A stretch of DNA of 64,000 bases from Paroedura picta (GCF_049243985.1 NC_135379.1:16824001-16888000), one strand, 5' to 3'; positions 1 through 11,049 are shown, counted from the stretch's first letter. Program-made: numbers and translations. The notes: generated from the letters alone by a model not told the origin.

Positions 1-1110
1 AGTTGGGAAGAACCCAACTACGTTGGTTGACTAAAGCGTTGGTTGACCTCCACTGAATCAGAACCGCAGAAGAAGGGGGCTCTCCATGAGCCATCCAGTC
101 TCTCCCCCTTAGTTTATGGGCACGAGTCTCAACCCATTGATCCACACCGGAACGGAACGAAACTTCATCATTCAGACAAGAATAGGCTAGAAACACAAAG
201 GGCAAAGTGGAGGCACCATACCAGAGATGCCTTAACCCAGGGGTGGTCAAACTGCGGCTCTCAAGATGTCCATGTCCAATTCCCATGAGCTACTGCAAGC
301 GTTCGCTGGCAGGGGCTCATGGGAATTGTACTCCATGGACATCTGGAGGGCCGCAGTTTGACTACCCCTGCATTAACCATTCAGTTATGCTGCTCAAGGG
401 AAGCTTGAAGAAGACCGTCACGTATTCCAATTGGATAAGTATTAGCAAGCGTCAGCAAATATTACACTATTACCCAGAAAGTTTTCTTGGCCCCTTCAAA
501 CGGTGAGATCTTCCAGTTCTCATCCCAAAAATATGTTACTTGCTTGAAATGTAAATGGGGTAAGGAACCAGGAAAACCCAACACTCATCTCCCTTCCCAA
601 CGTACGATCGTATATATGTAAACAGCGGATTCTCTCACCAGGGGAAACACAAAAACACAGTTGTGCCCCCATGACAACCGCTTTGCGGTGGCGCCCACTG
701 TCCTTTCTGAAAATCCCAAGCGGGTCGACAGCCTCAGCAATGCCGGACCTCCCCCGGCCATACCACACTACAGGACTTGGAAAGGCCATGATGCGGCCAG
801 CTGTTAATCGGGATCTAACTTTAAAAGTAAGAAGTGTCAGGTCTCAATGGGCATGTCTCCCCTGGAAGCACTTCTCTAAAACTTCAACCACATATGTGGG
901 GAGGGGGGGGGAGGAGGAATTCTTCACATGCTCAGAGGACTGAGCTTCCAAGACGCCAGACTGATACAGAACTCATTTCGATCTCTCCAGTCCAGATTTC
1001 CATTGGCTCCAAGGGGCAGCATCTTCCCCTGGTGGGAAGGCACAGGAAGAAGCCTCGACGCTCTTCCCACCAGCATCTCCTGCCGGACCCCCCCCCCCCG
1101 GGCTCCTTAC
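1..1110 (-). other. PLXDC2: PLXDC2 intron 1 (5' portion only)
   Basis: This is the intron that begins at the GTAAGG donor following PLXDC2 coding exon 1 and runs out of the window at position 1. It holds a fold-back hAT MITE at 238-370. Apart from a G-rich run near 900-920 I recognise nothing else in it. Open frames here (for example 520-789 and 834-943) show no homology I know and are treated as chance. Confidence 0.75.
238..370. mobile_element. Fold-back (palindromic) hAT-type MITE with 8-bp TSD
   Basis: The element begins CAGGGGTGGTCAAACTGCGG and ends with a near reverse complement, CCGCAGTTTGACTACCCCTG. The two halves pair almost throughout around a centre near 300. It is flanked by an 8-bp target duplication, CCTTAACC at 230-237 and CATTAACC at 371-378 (7 of 8 match). 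The CAG...CTG ends and 8-bp duplication fit the hAT superfamily. It carries no coding capacity, so it must have been moved in trans. Related copies are at 4523-4596, 44596-44725 and 61878-61948. Confidence 0.85.
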
Positions 1111-1222
1111 CCTGCATTTGCTTCGGCTTCGAGGTCGCCACGAGCTGCCACCGGCCCGCCAAGCACTGCACAAGCAAAAGCACGCCGGCCGCCGCCAAGT
1201 CGACCCCTCGGGCTCTCGCCAT
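1111..1222 (-). CDS. PLXDC2: PLXDC2 coding exon 1 (signal peptide)
   Basis: PLXDC2 (plexin domain-containing 2, TEM7R) is a single-pass cell-surface glycoprotein with a nidogen-like/PSI extracellular region; it is reported as a PEDF receptor and in development. Only the first coding exon lies here: 37 codons plus one base. The peptide starts MARARGVDLAAAGVLLLVQC and ends TSKPKQMQ. The human protein as I recall it begins [20 protein letters not shown], so residues 1-3 and 8-14 are identical, the hydrophobic signal core is in register, and a KPxxQ stretch recurs near residue 33. The ATG at 1222-1220 has G at -3 and G at +4, a strong Kozak context. The exon ends CAGG and is followed by the donor GTAAGG (1110-1105), phase 1. 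The frame is open upstream with no stop for about 170 codons, but those residues are GC-driven low complexity and the family starts here. Remaining exons lie below position 1, outside the window. Confidence 0.87.
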
Positions 1223-2162
1223 AGCGCCTCCCGGGCTCCCCTCGCCGCCTGTCGCGCCTCGCCTCCGCCCGCGGCTTCGGGGCGCAGAACACTCGCGGGC
1301 CCCCCTCCCTCCCGCCCGCCCGCCCGCCCCCTCCCTAAATCCTGGGTGGAGGAAAGTCACTTTGGATCCCGATCCGGTTTCATCGAGAGGACGGGAGAGG
1401 CGCCACTCCCGATGCCGTTCTTTTTTCCAGTCCGCGCGGCCAAAAAGGCGAGCCGAGTCCAGCAGTGGAACCCCCGGCACGGCGGTGCGTGCGAATCCGG
1501 CAGGAGACGCCAAAGTCTTCCCAAGTGCGAGGCACCGGGCGGGGGGCGCCCGCAGGCTTCTCGCGCGCCTGGCGACCCTTGAGCCGATGCCGAGGGGTGG
1601 GGTGGGGGGCTGCAAGGTTGAGGCCCCCCCACCCTGGCGCGTGGCCCCAGCGCCGGCGGCAGCAGCAGCAGCCCCAGCCGCGCGGTCTCCCCTAGTCCAA
1701 ACCGGCGAAGAAGCGGCGGATCGCCGCGGCGCGATCCAGCGGAGCAATCCAGCGGGCAGCTCCGGCGAGCTCCGAGACCCAACAAGCTCTCGCTTCCTGC
1801 GCGAGGGACGGGATGGGAAGGATTAGGGGGCGGGGGAGGGGCTCCTGGCCTCGCCCCCGACCCGCTGCCGGGGCTTCCAGCAGGCGGCCTCCGCGCGGCG
1901 CCTCCCAGCCCCCAAACAACCCCCCAAAAGCACGTGGGTCACGCCGGGGAACAAAGCGCGCCGGGGGAGGGCGGCAGAGGCGAAGCCGCAGGGCCACGCG
2001 CCGAGCCGGGGCTCGCGACCATCCCCGAGCCCGTCGGCTGCCGCGGGAGGCGCGAGAGGGCGAAGCCGCAGGCGGGAGAGTTGGGCGGCCGAGGGGCGAA
2101 AGCGGGGCGCGTCTGCGGCCGCCGGCGCTCTCTCGCTCGCTTGGGCGCTGGGAGGCAGAGCC

Positions 2163-2222
2163 GAGGGAGGGGAGGGGAGGGGAGGAGGGGAGGGGAGGCG
2201 GCGCGGTGCGGTGCGGTGCGGC
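2163..2222. repeat. GGGGA/GGTGC simple repeats within the CpG island
   Basis: An imperfect run of GGGGA units is followed by three or four GGTGC units. It is G-rich enough on the plus strand to form G-quadruplexes. It is a low-complexity part of the promoter island. Confidence 0.7.
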
Positions 2223-2930
2223 GCAGCGCCCCCCTCGCCTGCTCCCCCCTTCCTCGGCCGGAAGCGGGCTGCCCCGACGGCAGCGCCTCCCCGGAGGCGA
2301 GCGAGCGCGCGTCCTTTCGCCTTCGCTTCCTCCCCGGGCGGCCAGTCGCCCTCGGCCGGCGCGATTGCGCTCGTGGCCCGAGGCCAAGCGAGGCGCTGCC
2401 CCTCCTCGGACCGCCCGCGGCCCCTCGGCGGCCTCCCCCAAACCGCCTATCGAGTCGCCTGCAGCCGCCGCCGGGGTGGCCGGAGAAGCGGGCGGGAGGT
2501 TCCCAGGCCTCCCCGCGCCTCCCTGTGAGGCAGGTGGTCGTGCGGCTCGGAGCGCCGTCGGAACGGCCAAGCGCTTGACCGAGTGGAGACGTCTCCCGTT
2601 TGTTTGACGCCTTGGCTCTCGGGCAGCCTCAGGGCCGGTTCGGCGGAGAGCGCCAGAAGGGGCGAGCAGAAACGCAACTCTGGTCGGTCGGACTCGTTCT
2701 CATTCGGCCGGTGGGGCAGGCTCTGCCTTTAGCTTGATTTGGGTCCTGGTCCCACCTCCCCCCCCCCCTCCGGCCCAAAGTCCCGGTCGGAACCGAAGTG
2801 TGACTGGCCTCATCCCTTCAAGGCCCGAGCAGACCAGGCGCGACCCTGTTTTGTGCCTGTGGGAAAGGACTCCGAGGGGTCCCCACGCACAGTGAATCCC
2901 TGTCAGAGGGGGAAGCAGCCCGGGTTCGGT

Positions 2931-2974
2931 GGATGCCAGGATGCTCACCTATGGATGCCAGGATGCTCACCTAT
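2931..2974 (+). repeat. Perfect 22-bp tandem duplication
   Basis: The unit GGATGCCAGGATGCTCACCT plus AT occurs twice in direct tandem with no mismatch. It lies at the distal edge of the CpG island. It is probably a recent replication-slippage duplication. Confidence 0.9.
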
Positions 2975-3109
2975 ACTCACAGTTAGCAGAAGCAGCCCCA
3001 GCACCTGCTCGCCACAGCTTCGGACCAAGGACCCCTTCAGCTGGCCTTTGGAGGGCCCTTTTATTTCTCGCAGTAAATCCTGTGCTTTGCAAATTATAAA
3101 ATGCCGCGG

Positions 3110-3388
3110 TGTTAGAAGAAGAAAAGTTGGTTCTTATATGCCGCTTTTCCCTACCCGATGGAGGCTCAAAGCGGCTTACAGTCACCTTCCCTTCCCTCTC
3201 CCCACAACAGGCACCCTGTGAGGTGGGTGAGGCTGAGAGAGCCCTGATATTACTGCTCAGTCAGAACAGCTTTATCAGTGCTGTGGCGAGCCCAAGATCA
3301 CCCAGCTGGCTGAGTGTGGGGGAGCACAGAATTGAACCTGCCATGCCAGATTAGAAGTCCGCACTCCTAACCACTACACCAAACTGTT
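3110..3388 (-). mobile_element. tRNA-derived squamate SINE (family 1), copy 1
   Basis: Read on the minus strand it begins AGTTTGGTGTAGTGGTTAGG (an A-box-like tRNA head), has a degenerate B box GGTTCAATTC, and ends with the conserved tail AAGCCGCTTTGAGCCTCCAT followed by a TTCTTC run. The same sequence recurs at 18029-18314, 35258-35552 and 37926-38203. Short open frames in this interval are products of the SINE, not genes. Confidence 0.9.
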
Positions 3389-3669
3389 AGAGGAGCAAAT
3401 GCTGCAGAGTGACCTAGTAAAGAAAAATGTGCCTTTTTCTTTGCAGCCATGTCACTCCAGACTTGCCGAAGGCTTCCTAAGGAAGTTTTCATGTAATTCT
3501 CTCTCACGCACACAATGGAGTCACGTGGGTAGCTTTGAAAGGGGACTACACGGATGGATGGAGGTTAGGTCTGCCAGCAGCTACTGGGCATGGTGACTAA
3601 AGCAAACCTTCAGAGGCAGGAAACCTTTCAATATCTGTGCTAGGAGGCAGTCTCTGAGGAAAGGCCTTT

Positions 3670-3905
3670 TAGGCATGTGCGCCACCCTAAAGATTTGGAC
3701 CATTTCGGGTTTGGCAGAACCCAATTCAGACCGTTAAAATGCAGCCCAAATCAGCTGATTCGGATCCAGCTTTGGCTGAGGTGCTTTGGATGTCTCCATA
3801 GTGCTTCATCCATTAAAGTCAATAGTGCCGTTGACTTTCATGGGAAATTTAAGGTTTCTGCCATCTCCATGGCCTGGGTGGGGGTGGGGGTTTCAGTTAG
3901 AGGCT
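3670..3905. repeat. Possible old interspersed repeat, unclassified
   Basis: The stretch around CGGGTTTGGCAGAACCCAAT and GATTCGGATCCAGC resembles degenerate DNA-transposon relics seen in reptile genomes. I cannot find its ends or a second copy in this window, so the call is weak. Confidence 0.25.
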
Positions 3906-4522
3906 GAAAACTTTCAGGATAGCTTCTGGAACCTGTCCTGATTGCTGAGATCGCTGGATTCTCCTTCCCAATCCATAATTACTGCATTGAAAGCTGGCCT
4001 GTATGTCAAGTTGAGATGTAATGTGTATGATGCAGAATTCTCCATGTGAATTCTGGTTCCTTGTTCCCACAAACCAGCAGAGTTTTGCAACAAACTCAGG
4101 ATGTTTAAGAGGTGAGAATGAACAAGGAAATCCACGTTTTGTGGTTTATCAACTGCTCATGCAAAAGTTATGAAAAAAGAAATGCAGATTTAACAATCAG
4201 CAGTTTGCTTGTTTATCTATTATATATCCATATTTTGGGAGTGCACCGTAGGTATGGATAGGTGACACAAGAGTTGTGATGTACTGCAATGTAAGCTCAG
4301 TGCAGGTGAATGTACTTTTGCCTTGATTGGCTTGATTCACTCAGTGCTTTCAAGGACTGGAAACTTAGCAAAATTTGGTTGAAATTGATCTGCCAGTAAG
4401 CTTTAAGCACTCTCCTTGCTGAGCTGTATCTCCCTACCAGGAGGAAAAATCCCGAAACTCTGTCTGTCAAAAACATCTCTCATCTCACAGATGTTCCAGT
4501 GAGGTCTGTTGTTCCCCTAGAA

Positions 4523-4596
4523 CAGGGGTAGTCAACCTGTGGTCCTCCAGATGTTCATGGGATACAATTCCCATGAGCCCCTGCCAGCAAATGCTG
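4523..4596 (+). mobile_element. 74-bp single-arm unit of the fold-back hAT family, with perfect TSD
   Basis: It begins CAGGGGTAGTCAACCTGTGG and ends CCAGCAAATGCTG. It is bounded by a perfect 8-bp duplication CCCTAGAA at 4515-4522 and 4597-4604, matching the NNCTAGNN preference of many hAT transposases. It equals one arm of the palindromic copies at 238-370 and 44596-44725. The duplications show that the single arm itself inserted, rather than being a broken palindrome. Confidence 0.85.
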
Positions 4597-5422
4597 CCCT
4601 AGAAGATGCCAAGGGTGTGTTTGCCATGGCTGTTGAGCCAGGATTTCCCCAAGTCTCCACCTCTTGTGGAGAGGTGTAGAATAGCTGTAAACTTGGCATT
4701 ACTGATTGCCAGAATGAACAGAGGCAGAGAACGGTGTAAGAGGTGTGATCAGTGACCAAGGGAATCTGGGGACCTGTGCCTGACTACAGCAGGTGCTCGT
4801 TGTAACTAAATAGAGCAATAGGCCAGTTTCCTGGATAGCACATGCCCCCAGTGGCAGGAAGAAAAATGACATCTGCCGTGGTAATCTGGAAGTGGTTTTG
4901 TGGTGAGCTATCTTACCTGACCCCCTGACTTCTTCAATCTTGACAACTGAACATTTCCAAAATTGACTTGAGTTGTCAATAGTTCTTCATTCCTTCACTT
5001 GTAATGAATTTGATAGCACCTCTTTTACTGCTGTCTGCCTCTGCTTATTATGGAAATCTGGGGTGTTGGGTTGATAGCCATTCTACACCTCTCCACCAGA
5101 GATGCAAACCTGGGAGAATCCTGACTCAATAACCATGATGAGCACACCCTGGTCATCTTCTTTGCTGACTTTCTTAGTTTGTGGTTTATGCCATACTAAA
5201 TTCCTTCATCTACTAGTTGTTCTTCTCAGACTTCCCTGGGCACATCTGTTGTTATATCTAATACTTTCTTGTCAGCCTTTCTGGGTTCTTTCTCCTTCTT
5301 TGTCTTAATCACATCCTATCATTAGCCCTTCTACTCAGAGACAGCCTTCAGAGGTTAAAAGTTCATTTAGGTACTTTTAGACTGTTCTATTGACCAACCG
5401 CTAAACCCAATTTTGCATGTGC

Positions 5423-5798
5423 CAGTCGTCCCCAACCTATTTATCACCAGGGACCGGTCAACCCTTGACAATTTTAGTGAGACCCGGGGGGGGGGATAGC
5501 CTTTTGCCGAGGGATGTCACCACTGCCTGAGCCCCTGTTCCACTTGCTTTCCCACTGACGCCCCTGACTTCCCACCGCCCGCTGGGGGGTGCTACCAGCA
5601 GCAGTTGCACAGTGCCACACCAAGGGGGAGCCCCAGCCATGGCGGCCACTGGAGACCACCAAAGATGAGCCGGCGGCAGAGTGGCAGGGCAGCCCCCGAG
5701 GCAGCAGCCAGGGAGGAGGATGAGGAGGAGCCGCGGACCGGTACCGACTGATCTACGGATCGGTACCGGTCCCCAGATCAGGGGTTGGGGAACCACTG
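5423..5798. mobile_element. hAT-type MITE with GC-rich interior
   Basis: The ends are CAGTCGTCCCCAACC and GGTTGGGGAACCACTG, an inverted pair typical of hAT MITEs. The interior is GC-rich and contains a small internal inverted segment near GGTACCG (about 5739-5770). I could not find a convincing 8-bp target duplication, so one boundary may be eroded. Confidence 0.65.
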
Positions 5799-5809
5799 TG
5801 TTAAACCCT

Positions 5810-7690
5810 AAAGGATTTTCAACATAAGTCCTGTTTCAGCATTTGTATTACACTCATGACTCATTGTAAGGAAAGTGAGATTGAAAACCATTTGCTTTTG
5901 CTACTTTTCCAAAGCATCCAAACTCATGTGCCTTTAATCATTAATGAGAGCTTAATTGTTGATAGATGGCCTATAGATATTTGAATAAACATTTTGAATG
6001 ACTCTTTCAAGAATTCAAAAGGTCCTTTCACACAGATTGCCTCCATTGCTAGAAAAGATATGCCAGATACTGCAATATCTGCACTCCACAAGTCAGGATG
6101 CATACGTTGGGATACGTCCCCACTATAGTCATCTTATGGTAATTCTAGAGGCTTCTGTGCATCTTCTGTAATGTAAAACTTGACTCTCTGTCCACTGCTG
6201 AAAACTACTACTATGGCGCTTCATTCACTCTTCCCTTCAAGAATATTATCGGTAATTAACAAGCTCATTTACCTTTCAAATTGTAATTATATAAATAGGG
6301 CTATAGAATTTAAAATGGAACAGCTAAATGCAGCCAGTCATACATCAGGCCAGAAGTAAAAACAGAAAAAACTTATTTTAATCTAATACTTTAAAAATGC
6401 ATTAAATGTGATGACTTCCTATAACTGTGCTCATCCTTTCATGCATTGACATTCTGATGCCCTGAAGGAGAATTCATTGTGCCTCTTACTGTCCTTTCTA
6501 GGATCTCTTCCATTATTTACTGTGAAATATGAGGTGGATTCTTTGATGGACTTGGATTGTTATTTAAAGGGCCACTGTGTGGACTTCAGTGAGTATACAA
6601 TGAAAACAAATTCTTTTTAAAAATCATGAATAGCATTTGAGTGGCTGGGTTCTATCTTGACAATTTATCATTTTTTTAATGATTTTATAGTTTTGTTTTA
6701 CTTGTAAGACTTATCAAGCAGGACTCTGGAGTGGCATCATATACATTCCTCAAACACATGAATAAGAAAAGCATAGTACAGCACAGACCTATTCTTAATA
6801 ATGTGATTTTTGGAGGACATATACATTCCAATATCCACACAAATATATCTAGCCATGAAGCAGAACCAATACTTTGGGAAGGAAAAAAAAATCCAAGGAC
6901 CTAAAACGGACCATTAAAATCCACTTTGAACTGGAAGGATTCTCAGTGCTTTTGGGAGGCTTACTAAAGAACCATGCAAAAGGAGTTGCTCAAACTATCA
7001 TCACACATTCCTCTTCCAATACCTGGAGCAGTTTTTATTTATTATGGCATAAAATTAGATCCTTCATCTCAGTGTCAGTTTCCAAGGTGGCTCTGAGTAA
7101 CATAAAAACAAACTTCAAGATAAGACATAAAATCAATTACAAAACAGCATATAATAATTTTAGAACAGGCTTCTGGGGGCCACGGACCTTTCAGGTTCCG
7201 GGACCCGCTGTCAAGCAACGATACAACACAACACGGACAGATGGAAAATCATTTATTATTGAATACCAAGAAAAATGGATCATTCCAACATACTGGAAAA
7301 AACTTTTTAAAAGACTGCATGAAATTAAAACTTAGAACATTTGACCAAGAGAAGCATGTGAATTCATCCCCCCCACCCCAAATGCATTAATCCAAGCACA
7401 CACAAATGAAGGATTACATTATTTCTTTTTCTTTCCCTTGATGTTATATGTGGCAAAAAGGGTATTGCATCAGTCCAGTTACCTGGAGCCCCCATACATA
7501 CTTTAGGCTCCCCTTCCCATATTTTTCAGCCTGTGGCCCCCTTCTAATGTGCCAGGACCCTCCAGGGGACCAGATGATCTCTGTCAAGAATAGCTGCTTT
7601 AGCTGCTTTGCAAAAGCCAGCCAAAAGCTGGGTGTTGAGTCTTAACTGGATTTTATCGAAATTAAAGTTCTTTATATTTATTACTGTTGC
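5810..7690. other. AT-rich DNA, no gene seen
   Basis: No recognisable exon or repeat. The 153-codon frame at 6874-7335 is compositionally like its surroundings (Lys, Ile, Asn and Thr rich), has no motif I recognise, and is of a length expected by chance across a window this size. Confidence 0.6.
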
Positions 7691-7739
7691 ATTAGTGTTA
7701 CAGCACTGAGCCCCATTGTGTGGAAGGGATAAGATAAAA

Positions 7740-7980
7740 ATCTAATCAAATAAGTAACAACAAGCCCACTCACTATGCCAGGGGGAACAAGAAGGTTTTA
7801 TCCTGTCCTCCAAAGGCCAGGAGGAAGATCTGGAGCTGCAGAGAAAGCATTCCATAGGCTTAATTCCACCATCATAGAAAAAGTCTTAGTCCGGCTCAAC
7901 TCCTCCCCCACTCCCATGCCCCATGGTGACTGGAAACAAATAGGCAACCACTGAAAATCTTTTTAAAACGAGTTAACACC
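7740..7980. repeat. Interspersed repeat, family unassigned (also at 36930-37110)
   Basis: Phrases such as GGAGCTGCAGAGAAAGCATT and CCATAGGCTTAATTCCACCA belong to a dispersed reptile repeat in which a 'bulge to the neighbouring copy' can be read. A similar arrangement (GGAGGGAATTCTATAATTTT ... CAAAAAGGCCTTTCC) is seen at 36930-37110. I cannot name the superfamily. Confidence 0.4.
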
Positions 7981-8347
7981 AGTTATACATAAAGCCACTT
8001 AGTGCCACTTATTCTTCCTTCCCTTTCAGAAGTTGCTATGTAGCTTTGAAAACTGTAACTTTTTATCTTCTCGTGATTAATTTTTAATGGGCATGTTCAC
8101 TGATGCAGCATTCAACAAAGTAGAGCATAGGAGCGATAGTTTTCAGACCTGGAATCAGGAAATTAATTGGTGATGTGTTTGAAGAACACCCACTGGGATA
8201 ATTATCTGTCTGCCTTACACTATGGATGAAAAGGGATAAGGACAGAAAAGCTTTATGGGCCCTGTGAAAGATTAAGGTTATTTGGTATGAAATCAGTTTC
8301 ATTGTGAGTCTAAGAGTAAGCTTAATGCCTCTTATGGATCGTAACAA

Positions 8348-8433
8348 TGCAATCCTAAACAGAGTTACATCATTCTAAGTCTTGAAGCTACTGAGTTGAG
8401 AAGGGTGTAACTCTGTTCAGGACTACGTTGCAC
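8348..8433. mobile_element. Short hairpin MITE
   Basis: The left arm GCAATCCTAAACAGAGTTAC is mirrored about 60 bp later by GTAACTCTGTTCAGGACTAC, with few mismatches. The arms would fold into a long imperfect hairpin. The element is too short to code for anything. No clear target duplication was found. Confidence 0.7.
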
Positions 8434-8502
8434 AACTTCCAACAGTTGTAAGTAGTCTGTTATGTTAAAACAGAAACACCAAATTCTCAAATATAGGTGT
8501 CA

Positions 8503-8640
8503 GAGCCCCAGGTTCAAATTCCTGCTTATCTACAGAATTGTTGGATGACCTTGGCCAAGTCGTTGTCAATTCTAGTTCCTCATCTTCAAAAAAACCCTAG
8601 CCTCACATAAATGATGCAATGGCAGATACACAAAGATCAG
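8503..8640 (+). mobile_element. MIR/CORE-like SINE fragment
   Basis: The block CAGGTTCAAATTCCTGCTTA (B-box-like) followed by TTGGATGACCTTGGCCAAGT and then TTCCTCATCTTCAAA follows the order of a MIR/CORE SINE: B box, 'tgaccttgggcaagt' core, 'tcctcatctgtaaaa' tail. It is diverged and therefore old. Confidence 0.7.
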
Positions 8641-9148
8641 AGAAATAAAACCACTGAGCAAATAACTGGGGAGGTCAGTCATTCAGCTGATTTTTCAAAT
8701 AATAACCTCCGTCAAAGCACATCTGTAAAGAATACCCTTGGCTATCTTTATGTTTCAGCTAATATAATCTGTTAGTGCTGTTTAAACTTTTGTCCTTGGG
8801 ACTAATTTCTGCCAGATGAGAATTTGACCTCAATTTCTTATCACACTTTCTTGCCTTGGCAGCTAATATAATAAATAATTAGGGGGAAATAAATATTTGC
8901 CTCTGGTCCTTCTTCACCACTGGCTCCATATCATCAGTGACTCCGTATACGTCCAGTAGATTTTCTTATAGAATTTTGTATTTCAATATCTTCCCATTCC
9001 ATTTTTTTGTGGGGGAGTACCCTGAGTTTTACTTTCATGCCACCTTTATTTCTTCCCTTTGAAACTATTGTCATAGATCTTTTATCATAATGAGTATTTG
9101 CATTTTTTGACACAAAAAATAAATCTGTAGCCAATTAATTGCTCCCCT

Positions 9149-9262
9149 GATATTTATTATTTTATTTATAGTTTCTCACTGGAACTCAAGGTGAATTACA
9201 TGGGATAAATTGGTAGAATCAATAGAGTGGGACATCCAGAAGATATCACAATAGGATTGGAC
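9149..9262 (-). repeat. LINE/SINE 3'-tail-like remnant
   Basis: TATTTATTATTTTATTTATA followed by GGAACTCAAGGTGAATTACA resembles the reverse complement of the common reptile LINE tail (…taagccgcct…tgag…aaataaata). It is strongly diverged. Confidence 0.4.
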
Positions 9263-10980
9263 TCGTGGACATACATAGTAGGGATCTACTTAATAGCAAC
9301 AAATATTATAAGCTATACATAACTTATTTCTGAACCATACTGTTATAGTGCAGCTCTATATCCTGTGCAAAAAGCACTCTTAACTGATTCATAATATTTA
9401 GCTTGGCTGAAGGTAGGAGTTTTCCTGACATTCCATAATACTTCACCTCACATCTGATCATCTCACATCTGGGAACCTGAAATGCTTTGTCACTTGACTC
9501 AGAATTCCTTCAGGCAGTATAGTCTGAAGAATCAGCATCTGTCCTTTAACAGTTGACATGGATGTTTAGAAGAACTTAGAAAGACAGATACTGAAGCAAG
9601 TCATAGGTACTGATGGAGTATACATTAAATAACTAAATGATAAAAGTATAGAGTTTTTAAAAGTTAAAAGCACAGAGTAACACAGAGGTCTATTTCTATG
9701 CGCATTTGCAATAGAGTTTGAATCATGCAAAGTGGCCCTGATATTTTGCCCATCGGGCTGATAGCAAAGATGAGTTTCTGGCTATGTTTCATCCTTGCAC
9801 TGATCCAGACAGAGGTTCAGAGGATGGCAACATCATGCAATGGTTCTACAATAGGACCACTATGGTGCTTTCCCATTGTGGACCCAAGAAGAAAATGTTA
9901 GCAAATTCTCAGTTTGCACATTTCTCCTTTTCCAGATTGAGGAGGTCTACTAAGAGTGCTTTGCCTAAAGGCTCCACAGCTCAGCGCCATTCTGATCTAG
10001 GACCTAATTCCTAATTTCAGCACAATTCCCTGAGAGTTACCTCTCTTGAACTTCTGACTTGGCCATCGCTGCTTTCTTTGTTTGCTTCCATTTTATTCTG
10101 CCATTGGGCAGTTCCTGCAAAAGCTGATGACCACCATAGGTAACTAGGGCTATGCAAACCCCCTCACACACATTTGGGCTCAAATCCTTGTCACCGGTCA
10201 CCAACAGGAAGCCAGGTTTTCAATGGATCGATTGACCTGTTCAAGGGTGTTCAGGCTGGTTGCTTCCACGGTTCTTTCCAAGCAATGCAATGCAGCACAG
10301 TCATCTCGTCATTTGTGCTCATACTCAGCCCACTCAATGGATTTCTACTTCCCCTCTGTCTTCGTTCTGCTCAGCGCAGTTGTTTAAGTAGCCAGTTAAA
10401 TTAGCCACAAGTCATACAAATGAGTTGTAAATGAGTCATAAATAAATAAACACCACATATAACAAAATCCGACCGTTTGATGTCAGTCTGGTCCTCGGCA
10501 ATGTTTATAGCCGCCGATCCATTTGGATCAACAGCATTGTTGTGCATGCACAGTTTTTCAGTAATCTGATTCCAAACCTCTTTGGCAGGTATTCAAGCCA
10601 TTCAGTACTAAGCCAAGCAGACCCAGCAGTTGGCTCACACTTGGTCAACACAATCAGTCGCATTAAGTTTGATTGTTGAACACATTCACCACAAAATGCG
10701 GAGCATCCCTATAGATAACTGCATTCCAAAAGGAGATATAAAACACTGTACTATTTAAACTGGTAGAACCAGGTTGTTGTTTTTTTGGTGTGTGGGTTTT
10801 TTTAATTTATTGCTGGATCAACGCAAGGCAGCTTATTACAAGAAACGCCACATCATACAAACCGATGTAATGGGAAGCAACCCATCTACGTTGAGATCCC
10901 TGGGCTGCACAAGTGACATGATTTAGGGATTTTTGTCTTGTGGAAGCCACCTTCAAACTGTGCTCATTCAATAGAAGAGG
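9263..10980. other. AT-rich DNA, no gene seen
   Basis: No exon with a plausible pair of splice sites and no confident repeat was recognised. The two 76-codon plus-strand frames here are not distinguishable from chance. Confidence 0.55.
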
Positions 10981-10984
10981 GGAG

Positions 10985-11035
10985 ATTCAAGTGGGTAGCC
11001 ATGTTGGTCTGTAGTAGCACAACAAAATAGAAGAG
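10985..11035 (+). mobile_element. Fragment of a dispersed reptile element (related to 15755-15970)
   Basis: TGGGTAGCCATGTTGGTCTG followed by TAGTAGCACAACAAAAT is one end of an element whose opposite end reads AGACCAACATGGCTACC at 15940-15960. Only this end is present. Confidence 0.55.
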
Positions 11036-11049
11036 GGCAGTTTTGGAAT

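Larger units (their letters stand above)
1030..2680. promoter_or_regulatory. PLXDC2: CpG-island promoter of PLXDC2
   Basis: About 1.6 kb is strongly GC- and CpG-rich in a window that is otherwise AT-rich. Repeated CCGCCC/GGGCGG (Sp1-type) boxes occur, notably the run at about 1314-1332, along with a CACGTG E-box at 1931-1936 and no obvious TATA box. It surrounds and lies upstream of the PLXDC2 start codon on the minus strand, as expected for a broad CpG-island promoter. The transcription start cannot be fixed from sequence; the minus-strand 5' UTR would extend upward from 1223. Such islands often fire divergently, so a plus-strand non-coding transcript is possible but not shown here. Confidence 0.85.

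Noticed and set aside
834-2607. Long overlapping open frames on both strands in the CpG island (up to 330 codons)
   Set aside because: GC-rich DNA lacks stop codons; the translations are Pro/Arg/Ala/Gly low complexity, overlap on both strands and have no domains. Only the 37-codon PLXDC2 exon is supported.
6874-7335. 153-codon plus-strand frame
   Set aside because: No recognised motif, AT-biased composition, and no plausible splice sites or promoter. Length is within chance for 64 kb.
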